A stretch of DNA of 13,340 nucleotides, taken from positions 1-13,340 of the forward strand of contig DASQPA010000465.1 in NCBI GenBank assembly GCA_035644215.1. Reading direction: 5' to 3'. How positions within the stretch are numbered: the first letter of the stretch is position 1; every line of letters starts with the position of its first letter. A program made the position numbers and the translations under genes. Below are positions 6,894-13,340 of this stretch, one piece after another. Under the pieces are notes generated by a model. It was not told where the DNA came from. It was given only the letters and a program-made list of their open reading frames with translations, and did not search any database. This DNA comes from DASQPA01 sp035644215 (GTDB lineage Bacteria > Acidobacteriota > Thermoanaerobaculia > Multivoradales > UBA5704).

Positions 6894-7679
6894 CTAGGTC
6901 GACGGTCCCAGGATGCCGAGCATGGCTCCGGTGGGATCGGCGATGACGGCGAAGCGGCCGACGTTGGGGATGTCCATGGGCTGCACCCAGACCTTGCCGC
7001 CCAGCTGGGGGACCCGCTGGGCGCGGTCGTCGGTGTTCTCGACCGCGACGTAGGGAAGCCAGGCCGAGGGGCCGCCGCTCTCCGCCGGCTTCTGCAGCAT
7101 CCCGCCGGCGTCCTTGTCGTCGTCGCGCTTGAAGAGGCGGTAGGTGCCCATGGGGCCCATGTCCACGGGGACGATCTTCCAACCGAAGACCTCGGCATGG
7201 AACTTCCCCTCCTCTTCGGGGTCCACGGCGAGCAGCTCATGCCAGCAGAAGGTGCCGGGAGCGGGTTGCGCGGCCCCCTCGCCGCCCCAGGCCGCGGGCT
7301 TGTAAAGGGAGATCGTGGCGCCCTGGGGGTCGGCGATCACCGCGTAGCGCCCGACGGTCGGGATGTCGGTCGCCGGCACCTGGGTCGTGCCGCCCAGCTT
7401 CTCGGACCGCGCCACGGCCGCGTCGACGTCCGCGACCGTGCAGTGGGACATCCAGTGCGGGGGAACGCCCTGGGCGGTCTGCTCGGGAGAGAGCGCCGCG
7501 AAGCCGCCGTGGTTCTCCCCCGCGGCGTGGATCATCTTGTAGGTGCCGCCCGGACCCATGTCCCACTCCTCGATCGTCCAACCGAAGAGGTCCAGGTGGA
7601 ACGCGATGGATTTGTCGAGGTCGGTCGTCAGCAGGTCGTGCCAGACAAACTTGCCCAATACCGGGTGTCCTTCGCTCAT
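6894..7679 (-). CDS. VOC (glyoxalase/bleomycin-resistance) family protein, two fused domains
   Basis: This 261-residue protein is an internal duplication of the vicinal oxygen chelate fold. Domain 1 (about 8-128) and domain 2 (about 143-260) repeat the same landmarks: FVWHDLL and FCWHELL, FHLDLFGW and FHAEVFGW, DMGPGGTYK and DMGPMGTYR, DIPTVGRYAVIADPQG and DIPNVGRFAVIADPTG. It resembles the two-domain actinobacterial CFP30B/hydroxylase-type VOC proteins; most have no proven substrate. H14 and H147 are candidate metal ligands in the repeated WHxLL motif. The start at 7679 is supported by AAGGAG eight bases upstream. An inverted repeat at 7717-7731 lies in its promoter region. Confidence 0.87.
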   Translation of the reverse strand: MSEGHPVLGKFVWHDLLTTDLDKSIAFHLDLFGWTIEEWDMGPGGTYKMIHAAGENHGGFAALSPEQTAQGVPPHWMSHCTVADVDAAVARSEKLGGTTQVPATDIPTVGRYAVIADPQGATISLYKPAAWGGEGAAQPAPGTFCWHELLAVDPEEEGKFHAEVFGWKIVPVDMGPMGTYRLFKRDDDKDAGGMLQKPAESGGPSAWLPYVAVENTDDRAQRVPQLGGKVWVQPMDIPNVGRFAVIADPTGAMLGILGPST

Positions 7680-7716
7680 GTCTCTTTCTCCTTGGGAGTC
7701 GTGGACTCGTTTCGAC

Positions 7717-7731
7717 GCGATATCCTATCGC
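7717..7731. promoter_or_regulatory. Inverted repeat upstream of the VOC gene, possible operator
   Basis: GCGATATCCTATCGC has perfect 6-bp arms (GCGATA/TATCGC) around a 3-base centre, 38 bases upstream of the VOC start codon. Read on the minus strand it contains TAGGAT, which could serve as a -10 element, so a bound repressor would block the promoter. No regulator gene lies beside it. This is a suggestion from symmetry and position only. Confidence 0.35.
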
Positions 7732-7779
7732 ACGGACGAGCGTACGGCACCGGCTCCGGTGTGACGGCACCGTTTCATC

Positions 7780-9225
7780 CTACGGCGTCTTCACCGGATC
7801 GGCCGGCCGGGCCGGCAGGTGGCGCGGGTGCTCGGCGATCCGCTTCAGGGCCTCGGCCACCGAGCGTTCGAGCTGCGGGTCGCGGCCGTCGAGGAGCGAC
7901 TTGGCGTCGTTGTCGACCTCGACGTCGGGGTCGACCCCGTGCCCCTCGATGATCCACTTGCCGTCGGCCGAGGCGGTGCCGCCCTCGGGGACGAAGACGT
8001 TGCCGCCGTCTAAGAGCGGGCCATGGCCGTTGATCCCCACGACGCCGCCCCAGGTGCGCTTGCCGACGACCGGCCCGAGCTTCGCCTCGCGGAACATGGC
8101 GGCGAAGACGTCGCCGTCCGAGCCGGTGGTCTCGTTCTCCAGGCAGACCAGGGAGCCCCAGAAGAGCGTCGCCGGGTAGGTGGTCAGGAAGCGGACGTTC
8201 CTCGACACGCCGACCGACAGCAGCTTGCGCCGCAGCCGTTCGAGAATCATCTCCGAGACGAAGCCGCCGTTGTTGCCGCGGACGTCGATGACCAAGCCCC
8301 TCCTTGCGCACCTGGGGATAGAAGGCCTTGTTGAACTCGCGCAGGCCGTCGCCCCCCATGTCCGGGATGTGGAGGTAGCCCACCCGGCCGCCGGAGAGCT
8401 TCTCCACCCGCTCCCGGTTCCGGCGTACCCAGTCGAGGTAGCGCAGGTTCGTCTCGGTGCCGATCGGCCGGACGAGCACCTTCTGCGCTTCCTCCAGGGT
8501 GGGACGGCGGTTGAGGGTCAGCTCGACGGCATGGCCGAGCTTGCCGCGCAGCAGGCGGTAGGGGTTGTCACCGCCATCCAAGTCGGTGCCGTCGATCGCC
8601 AGCAGGTAGTCGCCGACGTGGGCGTCGACCCCGATCTCGGTCAGCGGCGAGCGGTAGCGCTCCTCGTCGTTCTCCCCCTGGAAAATGCGGGAGATCCGGT
8701 AGCGGCCAGCCTGCCGGTCGAGCTCGAATTCAGCGCCCAGGAGGGCGACCTTCGGCCGCTCCGGGACCTCGAAGTCGCCCCCTTCGATATAGGAATGGGA
8801 AGTGCTGAGCTGCGGAAGAGCACCGCTTTGCCGTCTTTGGTCCAGCCGTAGACCTGGTTGTCGGAACCCCACCGCGGCGGCAGGGGACCCTGGGCCGGAT
8901 ACCAGGTGAGCTGCTTCGGCACGCCGCCGGCCGCCGGGATGACGTAGACCTGCTCGTCGCCGTCGTACTGGCCGGTGAAGGCGATCCACTGGCCGTCGGG
9001 CGAGAACTTGGGGAAGAGCTCGAGCCCCGGATGGGCGGTCAGGCGGATGGCCGTGCCGCCGGCGACCGGAGCGATCCACAGGTCGCCGCCATAGCAGAAG
9101 ACGACCTTGTCGCCATGGACGTCGGGAAAGCGCAGGAGCTGGGTGGCGAAAGCCGCCGACGCCACCGCAATGGAGAGCGGGAGGGCGAGAGCGGCGGCAA
9201 GGATGGACAGGCGGGTGCGGAGCAT
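7780..9225 (-). pseudogene. Tricorn-type S41 protease, internally deleted and frameshifted
   Basis: Three consecutive pieces in different frames together resemble one tricorn protease. Piece 1 (9225 to about 8810) encodes a signal peptide (MLRTRLSILAAALALPLSIAVASA) and the first propeller blades (GDKVVFCYGGDLWIAP, FSPDGQWIAFTG). Piece 2 (about 8809 to 8296) resumes in another frame at LSTSHSYIEGGDFEV, the catalytic-histidine segment, followed by a PDZ-like region (LTEIGVDAHVGDYLLAIDGTDL). Piece 3 (8292-7780) carries the S41 core: VIDVRGNNGGF, the probable nucleophile region ENETTGSDGD, VVGKRTWGG and IIEGHGVDPDVEV. Full-length homologues are about 1,050-1,100 residues; only about 480 codons remain here, so most of both propellers is gone. 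The piece 2/3 break is one extra base near 8294-8295. ATG 9225 has GGGAG six bases upstream. A dead gene is most likely, unless the breaks are assembly errors. Confidence 0.8.
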
Positions 9226-9405
9226 GGTTTCTCCCAGAGGACAGAACGCCGGCCGGCGCCCGGAGGGGCGGCGGGGCTCGGAAATCGGATCTCGTTGCTA
9301 CGCAGGAGGATGGGGGAGGGTTGCAGCGGCCTGGCTCTCGGACCGAAGCCCCTGGTTTCCCCGATTGGGGGGCGCGGCAAGCGCATTTCCAGCTATCCTT
9401 TCCCC

Positions 9406-10377
9406 ATGCGCGCCATCGTCGTCGACCGCTTCGGCCCCCCTGACGTCCTCGTCCTCGGCGAGATCCCCGAGCCTTCGCCGGGGCCGGGAGACGTCCTCGT
9501 CCGTCTGCACTCCATCGGCGTCAACTTCTCCGAGACCGAGCGGCGGCGCGGGGTCTACGACCCACCGCAGATGCCCTGGATTCCGGGCCGCGAGGGCGCC
9601 GGAGTCGTCGAGGCCCTCGGGTCGGGGATCGACCCTTCCTGGCAGGGGGCGCGGGTCGCCTTCTGGAGTCCCTCCGCGGCCACGGCGACCTATGCCGAGG
9701 CGGCGGTCGTCCCGGTCAGTGCGCTGTTCCGTCTCCCCGACGACCTCTCCTTCGATCTCGGCGCCGCGCTCCCCCTCCAGGGGCTCACCGCCTACGGGCT
9801 CGCCTGCTTCGCGGCGCCCCTCGAGGCGGGGCAGGTGGTCCTCGTGCACGCGGCGGCGGGAGGCATCGGGTCGCTCCTGGTGCAGATGATCGCCCATCTC
9901 TACGGCGCGCGGGTCCTGGGAACCGTGTCGAGCCCGGCGAAGACCGAGCGGGTGCGGGAGCTCGGCGCCGAGCCCTTCCTCTACGGTCCGCGGCTGGTCG
10001 AGGAGGTCCTCGCCGCCACCGGACGGCGCGGGGTGGACGTCGTTTTCGACTCGGTCGGGCGGGAGACCCAGGCGGCGAGCCTGGCGATGCTCGCTTCCTA
10101 CGGGCGCCTGGTGTTCTACGGCGATGCGAGCGGGCCCACCGAGCCGGTCTCGATCCCGTCACTCCACAGCCGCTCGCTCTCGGTGAGCTCCTTCGGCCTC
10201 AATTTCCAGGTCAAGCCGGAGCGCTGGATCCGGGCGCGGCAGGAGCTGCTGGAATGGGTGCGCTCGGGCACCTTGCGCCTGTTCCTCCACGAGGTCCTGC
10301 CCCTGGGCGAGGCCGCCGAGGCGCACCGCTGCCTCGAAGAACGGCGCAACCAGGGGAAGCTGGTGCTCCGGCCGTAG
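9406..10377 (+). CDS. Zinc-independent NAD(P)H:quinone oxidoreductase-like medium-chain dehydrogenase
   Basis: The 323-residue protein has the QOR layout: an N-terminal GroES-like domain beginning MRAIVVDRFGPPDVL, with GVNFSETERRRG and PWIPGREGAGVVEALG, then a Rossmann domain with HAAAGGIGSLLVQM at 148-161 as the NADPH-binding loop, and a C-terminal RHCLEERRNQGKLVL-like end. The zinc ligands of alcohol dehydrogenases are absent, which places it with quinone or enoyl reductases. The real substrate is not evident. ATG 9406 has no Shine-Dalgarno sequence; TATCCT ends 6 bases before it, compatible with a leaderless mRNA. It runs divergently from the tricorn remnant and its stop lies 14 bases from the convergent toxin stop. 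Confidence 0.87.
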   Translation: MRAIVVDRFGPPDVLVLGEIPEPSPGPGDVLVRLHSIGVNFSETERRRGVYDPPQMPWIPGREGAGVVEALGSGIDPSWQGARVAFWSPSAATATYAEAAVVPVSALFRLPDDLSFDLGAALPLQGLTAYGLACFAAPLEAGQVVLVHAAAGGIGSLLVQMIAHLYGARVLGTVSSPAKTERVRELGAEPFLYGPRLVEEVLAATGRRGVDVVFDSVGRETQAASLAMLASYGRLVFYGDASGPTEPVSIPSLHSRSLSVSSFGLNFQVKPERWIRARQELLEWVRSGTLRLFLHEVLPLGEAAEAHRCLEERRNQGKLVLRP

Positions 10378-10391
10378 CGGTGGAACTGCGG

Positions 10392-10652
10392 CTACTTCAT
10401 GTAATGGAACCGGCAGGAGATGATCGTCACGTCGGCATGGGTTGCGGCATAGACCAGACGGTGCTCGTCCGTGATCCGGCGGGACCAATACCCTGCCAGG
10501 TCCGCCTTAAGAGGTTCTGGTTTACCGATTCCTTCGAAGGGACTGCGGAGGACGTCCTTGATCAGCAGATTGATGCGCTTGAGAAGCTTTCGGTCATGAT
10601 CCTGGAACCAGAGATAGTCCTCCCAGGCCGAGGGAGTGAATCCCAGCTTCAT
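10392..10652 (-). CDS. yoeB: YoeB/Txe-family mRNA endoribonuclease toxin
   Basis: The 86-residue toxin has the RelE-superfamily fold of YoeB, which cuts mRNA in the ribosomal A site. The residues known to be essential in E. coli YoeB are present at the same numbers: E46 (PEPLK), R65 (TDEHRLVY), H83 and Y84 (CRFHY). The body also shows the conserved WEDYLWFQ-like start and GYWSRRITDEHR. Its ATG overlaps the antitoxin stop by 3 bases (10650-10652 against 10649-10651), giving tight translational coupling. All key residues being intact suggests a functional toxin. Confidence 0.93.
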   Translation of the reverse strand: MKLGFTPSAWEDYLWFQDHDRKLLKRINLLIKDVLRSPFEGIGKPEPLKADLAGYWSRRITDEHRLVYAATHADVTIISCRFHYMK

Positions 10653-10903
10653 TCTTCGAGAAGCTCCCGCTCCTGCACGTTGTCCGCCCGCGCCTCCGCG
10701 ATCGACTGCCGCAGGTGGTCGGCGTTGGCGGGATTCGACAGCAGGTAGAGGGTCTCCTTCCAGGAGTTGTACTCGTCGAGCGGCAGGAACACGACCTGAC
10801 CGCCGGTCTCGGTGACGACGATCGTCGGCTCCGCGTCAGCGATCACCTGCTCGACGAGCTGTTCCAGATGGAGCTTGGCATCTTTCAAGGTAACGGCGTT
10901 CAT
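10649..10903 (-). CDS. yefM: YefM/Phd-family antitoxin
   Basis: The 84-residue antitoxin begins MNAVTLKDAKLHLEQLVEQV, the Phd/YefM DNA-binding fold, followed by EPTIVVTETGGQVVFLPLDEYNSWKETLYLL, the family's characteristic strand-helix region. The acidic, probably disordered tail (from about residue 58) would wrap and inhibit the toxin. AAGGAGG (10909-10915) lies 5 bases before the ATG, a strong ribosome site that would favour antitoxin over toxin synthesis. It follows the DHH phosphoesterase gene on the same strand but has its own upstream inverted repeats and likely its own promoter. Confidence 0.93.
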   Translation of the reverse strand: MNAVTLKDAKLHLEQLVEQVIADAEPTIVVTETGGQVVFLPLDEYNSWKETLYLLSNPANADHLRQSIAEARADNVQERELLEE

Positions 10904-10921
10904 GGAGCCCTCCTTGACACC

Positions 10922-10968
10922 AGTCTAGCAAACTCGTCCTTCCGAGTCGCTGAGACCTCCTGCTCAGC
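10922..10968 (-). promoter_or_regulatory. Candidate yefM-yoeB promoter and operator with two inverted repeats
   Basis: Two dyads lie side by side upstream of the antitoxin: ACTCG-6 bases-CGAGT at 10932-10947, and GCTGAG-8 bases-CTCAGC at 10949-10968. A -10-like TAGACT (10927-10922, minus strand) lies next to the first; the -35 match is poor (GCGACT at 10950-10945). YefM-YoeB is known to repress its own promoter through two neighbouring palindromes, so this is the expected place, though the TGTACA core known from E. coli is absent. The outer dyad spans the stop codon of the upstream gene and could instead be part of a weak terminator. Confidence 0.45.
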
Positions 10969-12055
10969 CGCCATTCCCCCTCCCCCCGCCCTCCCCGCCC
11001 CCGCGCGCCGCTTCGAGCGCGATTTTCACCATCTTCTCCGGGTCCTTCTTGAGCTCCCGGGCCAGGCGGGCGGCGACTTCGCGCTGGCCGCGGCGGCGCT
11101 CTTCCAGGGAGAGCTTGGCGACGTCGATCCAGCCGCCGGCGGTGCGGCCGTGGCCGCCGCCTTTGCCGCGGCGGCCCAGGAGGCGGCGCATGAGGGTGCC
11201 GGCGTCGGCCCTCGGGTTGGTGGTGCGGATCGAGAGGTAGATGCGGTCGTCGAACAGGCCGGTCGCGAGCGACCAGGTCTTCCCCTCCATGCGGAGGAGA
11301 AGGTCGGCGATCTCGGGGACGATGTCCGGCTGCTCGACGGCGCCCAGGTGGGTGACGATCAGAGTGTCGACCGTCTCCAGGCGCTCCAGCGCCTCGTGCA
11401 GATTGCTGAAATAGGTGAGCGGCAGCCGCGGCGTCTGGATGCGGGCGAGGAGACGGTGGTTCGCCTGCGGGAAGACGGCGTCGTAGATCTCCTTGTCGTG
11501 GCCGGCGTACTCGCGGGCGAAGTCCTGGGTCTCGGAGCGGATGGCGTAGACCAGGGCGGTCGCCAGGGCGTGGGTGGGACGCAGACCGGAGGCGAGCAGG
11601 TACTCGGCGAGGATGGTGGCGGTGGCGCCATAGTCCGGTCGCACGTCGCGGAAGAGGGCGAGCTCGGTCGACTTGCGCAGGGGATGGTGGTCGATGACGA
11701 CGTCGGGCACCACGCCCCGGGGGAGCTGGTTGTTGCCCGTCCGCGGCTGGGTGTCGACGAGGGCGAAGTGAGAATAGTTTTTGAAGGCGAGCTTGCGGAC
11801 GTGCCGGAACGGCAGGCGCAGGGCGCGCACCATCTCCCGGTTCTCGGCCCGGCCGATGATGCCGCCATAGGCCTCCGTCACCTTTTGTTTGAAGGCTCGG
11901 GAGAGCAGCAGGGTGAGGATCTGGGCGGAGGCCAGGGCGTCGGGATCGGGGTTGTCGTGGGTGAGGACGAGCCAGCGGCCGCCGCTCCCGCCGCGGCGGA
12001 CCTGCTCCGCCAGGCGGGCGAAGCCATCCCGGGTGGCCTCCGTGACGATCGGCAT
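10964..12055 (-). CDS. DHH/DHHA1 phosphoesterase, NrnA-like (nanoRNase / pAp phosphatase type)
   Basis: The 363-residue cytosolic enzyme has the DHH metal-binding motifs in order: HDNPDPDA at 33-40 (motif I), LVDTQPRTGNNQ at 99-110 (motif II), VIDHHPL at 120-126 (the DHH signature) and SETQDF at 174-179 (motif IV). The C-terminal DHHA1 domain carries GGGHGRTAGG at 299-308, which binds substrate. NrnA-type enzymes degrade 2-5 nt RNAs and dephosphorylate pAp; which applies here is not shown. The tail after about residue 350 is glycine-rich (RGGGEGGG) and probably disordered. The start at 12055 fits the family's N-terminus; longer versions run into the lgt leader. TACAAT, 10 bases upstream, is a possible -10. 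No good Shine-Dalgarno sequence is seen. Confidence 0.87.
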   Translation of the reverse strand: MPIVTEATRDGFARLAEQVRRGGSGGRWLVLTHDNPDPDALASAQILTLLLSRAFKQKVTEAYGGIIGRAENREMVRALRLPFRHVRKLAFKNYSHFALVDTQPRTGNNQLPRGVVPDVVIDHHPLRKSTELALFRDVRPDYGATATILAEYLLASGLRPTHALATALVYAIRSETQDFAREYAGHDKEIYDAVFPQANHRLLARIQTPRLPLTYFSNLHEALERLETVDTLIVTHLGAVEQPDIVPEIADLLLRMEGKTWSLATGLFDDRIYLSIRTTNPRADAGTLMRRLLGRRGKGGGHGRTAGGWIDVAKLSLEERRRGQREVAARLARELKKDPEKMVKIALEAARGGGEGGGRGNGG

Positions 12056-12076
12056 GGGGAGGCCGATTGTACCCCA

Positions 12077-12137
12077 GGCGGGGAGACCCCGCCTTCTGCT
12101 ACCATTGCGCCCGCCAACCGGGGCTCCGCGAGCCCCG
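12077..12137. promoter_or_regulatory. Two GC hairpins in the divergent nrnA-like / lgt intergenic region
   Basis: GGCGGGG-AGA-CCCCGCC (12077-12093, 7-bp stem, 3-base loop) and CGGGGCTC-CGC-GAGCCCCG (12119-12137, 8-bp stem, 3-base loop) are perfect inverted repeats. TACCAT (12100-12105) between them is a possible -10 for lgt; a transcript from it would begin just before the second hairpin and leave an unpaired stretch of about 45 bases before the lgt ATG. No riboswitch family is recognised. Chance pairing in GC-rich DNA is possible for either one alone. Confidence 0.4.
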
Positions 12138-12182
12138 ATCCCACGCCAACCCCAAGACCTTGGAACCCCAGACCGGCAACCC

Positions 12183-13010
12183 ATGATCCAAGAGCTCTTC
12201 CACATCGGGTCGTTCTCGATCAGCCCCTTCGGCGTGATGCTGGTCTTCGCCTTCGTCGGCGGCTACCTCCAGTTGCGCTGGGGGATGCGTCTCCAGGGCA
12301 TCGGCGACGAGGAGGACGCCTCCGCCATCATCTTCGCCGCCGGCGTCGGCGGGATCGTCGGCGCCAAGGTCTATTACGCCATCCTTTACCATAGCTGGCG
12401 GCTGCTCTTCGACCGCTCCGGCCTGGTCTGGTACGGCGGCTTCGCCCTCGGGGCGGCGGCGGTGGTCTGGACCATGCGCCGTCGGCGCCTGCCGGCCTGG
12501 CCGGTGGTCGACGCCGCGGTCCCCGCCCTCGCCCTGGGCTACGCCATCGGCCGGATCGGCTGCTTCCTGGTGGGGGACGACTACGGCCGGCCCACCTCGC
12601 TCCCCTGGGGGGTCGCCTTCCCCGTCGGCCTGCCGCCGACCACCGCCGGGTCCCTGCGTGACAGCTTCCACGTCAACCTGCCGTCGAGCCTCCCCGACAG
12701 CGCCCTCGTCCGCGTCCACCCGACCCAGCTCTACGAGACCCTCGCCTGCCTGGTGATCTGGTGGCTCGGCGTGCGGCTCCTGCGCCGTGAGGCGGCCGCC
12801 GAGGGCGTGCCGGGCGGAACCGCCCTTCCCATCCTGGGCCTCCTGGCCGTCGAGCGCTTCCTGGTCGAGATCCTGCGCGCCAAGGACGACCGCTTCCTCG
12901 GCTCCTTCACGCTTGCCCAGGCGATCAGCCTGCTGGTCCTCCTCGTGGTCTCCGGGCTGTGGTGGGCGCGCCGCCGCGCCACCGCTCCCACGGCCCCGCG
13001 CCCGGCGTGA
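12183..13010 (+). CDS. lgt: Prolipoprotein diacylglyceryl transferase
   Basis: Lgt moves a diacylglyceryl group from phosphatidylglycerol to the lipobox cysteine of prolipoproteins in the inner membrane. The 275-residue protein has about seven membrane segments (for example residues 16-33, 48-68, 82-97, 110-130, 186-200, 245-262). The family signature appears as GRIGCFLVGDDYGRPT at 123-138, HPTQLYE at 179-185 and AVERFLVEILR at 222-232. The asparagine of the classical GRxGNF motif is cysteine here (C127). A late loop (150-178) carries an insert ending in VRVHPTQ, as in many non-proteobacterial Lgts. ATG 12183 matches the family N-terminus but lacks a Shine-Dalgarno sequence. Its stop overlaps the thiD start (GTGA). 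Confidence 0.93.
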   Translation: MIQELFHIGSFSISPFGVMLVFAFVGGYLQLRWGMRLQGIGDEEDASAIIFAAGVGGIVGAKVYYAILYHSWRLLFDRSGLVWYGGFALGAAAVVWTMRRRRLPAWPVVDAAVPALALGYAIGRIGCFLVGDDYGRPTSLPWGVAFPVGLPPTTAGSLRDSFHVNLPSSLPDSALVRVHPTQLYETLACLVIWWLGVRLLRREAAAEGVPGGTALPILGLLAVERFLVEILRAKDDRFLGSFTLAQAISLLVLLVVSGLWWARRRATAPTAPRPA

Positions 13011-13340
13011 ACCGGCAGCCGCATGACCTCCGGGATCCCCGCACCCCGCCGCGCCTGCTGACCATCGCCGGCTCGGACTCGGGCGGCGGTGCCGGCCTCC
13101 AGGCAGACCTCAAAGCCTTCGCCGCCCACGGCGTTTACGGGATGAGCGCGGTGACCGCGGTGACCGTCCAGAACACCCGCGGGGTGACCGCGGTCCACCC
13201 CGTGCCGCCCGCGATCGTCGCGGCGCAGATCGATGCCGTTTTGGACGACATCGGCGCCGATGCGGTGAAGATCGGCATGCTGGGCGAGGCGGCGGTGGTC
13301 GCCGCGGTGGCGGAGCGCCTGCGGGCGCACGGTGTCGCCC
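13007..13340 (+). CDS. thiD: Hydroxymethylpyrimidine / phosphomethylpyrimidine kinase, 5' part
   Basis: The open frame runs off the window end after 111 codons. ThiD phosphorylates HMP and HMP-P in thiamine synthesis and salvage. The visible part has the ribokinase-fold N-terminus: LLTIAGSDSGGGAGLQADLKAF (substrate and phosphate site) at about residues 17-38, HGVYGMSAVTAVTVQNT, and DAVKIGMLG further on, all characteristic. GTG 13007 is taken as the start because it is the only suitable in-frame start before the conserved core and overlaps the lgt stop in the 4-base GTGA arrangement; the ATG at 13023 is in another frame that stops quickly. Pairing with lgt looks like translational coupling rather than a shared pathway. 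Confidence 0.93.
   Translation, partial: MNRQPHDLRDPRTPPRLLTIAGSDSGGGAGLQADLKAFAAHGVYGMSAVTAVTVQNTRGVTAVHPVPPAIVAAQIDAVLDDIGADAVKIGMLGEAAVVAAVAERLRAHGVA

Noticed and set aside
9247..9258. CGCCGGCCGGCG palindrome between the tricorn remnant and the quinone oxidoreductase
   Set aside because: A short all-GC palindrome is expected by chance at this base composition and has no supporting context.
10374..10395. Bidirectional terminator between the quinone oxidoreductase and yoeB
   Set aside because: GTAGC and GCTAC pair over only 5 bp with a 12-base loop and no U-tract; too weak to call.
12056..12205. Longer start of the DHH phosphoesterase at 12205
   Set aside because: The added residues overlap the lgt start and leader and do not match the family N-terminus.
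10715..12394. 559-residue plus-strand ORF opposite yefM and the DHH gene
   Set aside because: Low-complexity composition from the opposite strand; the minus strand carries clear DHH and YefM motifs.

Overview
This window is very GC-rich DNA (about 70% G+C by eye) with short intergenic gaps, codons ending mostly in G or C, and a mix of housekeeping and secreted-protein genes. The tricorn-type protease remnant, a secreted Asp-box propeller protein, the GCF-type Lgt and the yefM-yoeB pair would fit an environmental bacterium of the Acidobacteriota or a similar phylum. That placement is inference from gene character, not from a marker gene.

Layout: bases 1-62 hold nothing I can name. Bases 63-456 are a tandem array of about 19 near-palindromic 20-21 bp units, directly behind the stop codon of a soluble pyridine nucleotide transhydrogenase gene (sthA, minus, 459-1868). 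A strong hairpin (1883-1909) separates sthA from a secreted protein with 13 Asp-box repeats (minus, 1928-3847). Divergent from it is a two-gene plus-strand unit: an unrecognised 307-residue protein (3980-4903) and, 4 bases later, a JmjC/cupin_8 oxygenase (4908-5996). Its 3' end overlaps by 54 bases a convergent exported dual-specificity-type phosphatase (minus, 5943-6614). A small glutaredoxin-like protein (plus, 6634-6885) starts next to the phosphatase start codon and converges on a two-domain VOC/glyoxalase protein (minus, 6894-7679).

Bases 7780-9225 (minus) are a tricorn-type S41 protease gene that appears broken. Most of the propeller region is missing with a change of frame, and there is also a one-base frameshift. 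Divergent from it is a zinc-independent quinone oxidoreductase (plus, 9406-10377). Then come a YoeB-YefM toxin-antitoxin pair (minus, 10392-10903), a DHH/DHHA1 phosphoesterase of the NrnA type (minus, 10964-12055), and a divergent plus-strand pair of lgt (12183-13010) and thiD (13007 to the window end, cut off), which overlap by 4 bases.

How they relate: most neighbours have separate jobs (redox balance, detoxification, lipoprotein maturation, thiamine salvage, nanoRNA turnover). Real couplings visible in the sequence are the unknown-JmjC unit, the antitoxin-toxin overlap, and lgt-thiD. The items most worth a second look are the dyad array behind sthA, the unknown protein paired with the JmjC oxygenase, the decayed tricorn gene, and the paired inverted repeats in front of yefM-yoeB. 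I did not find a clearly new defence-type system.
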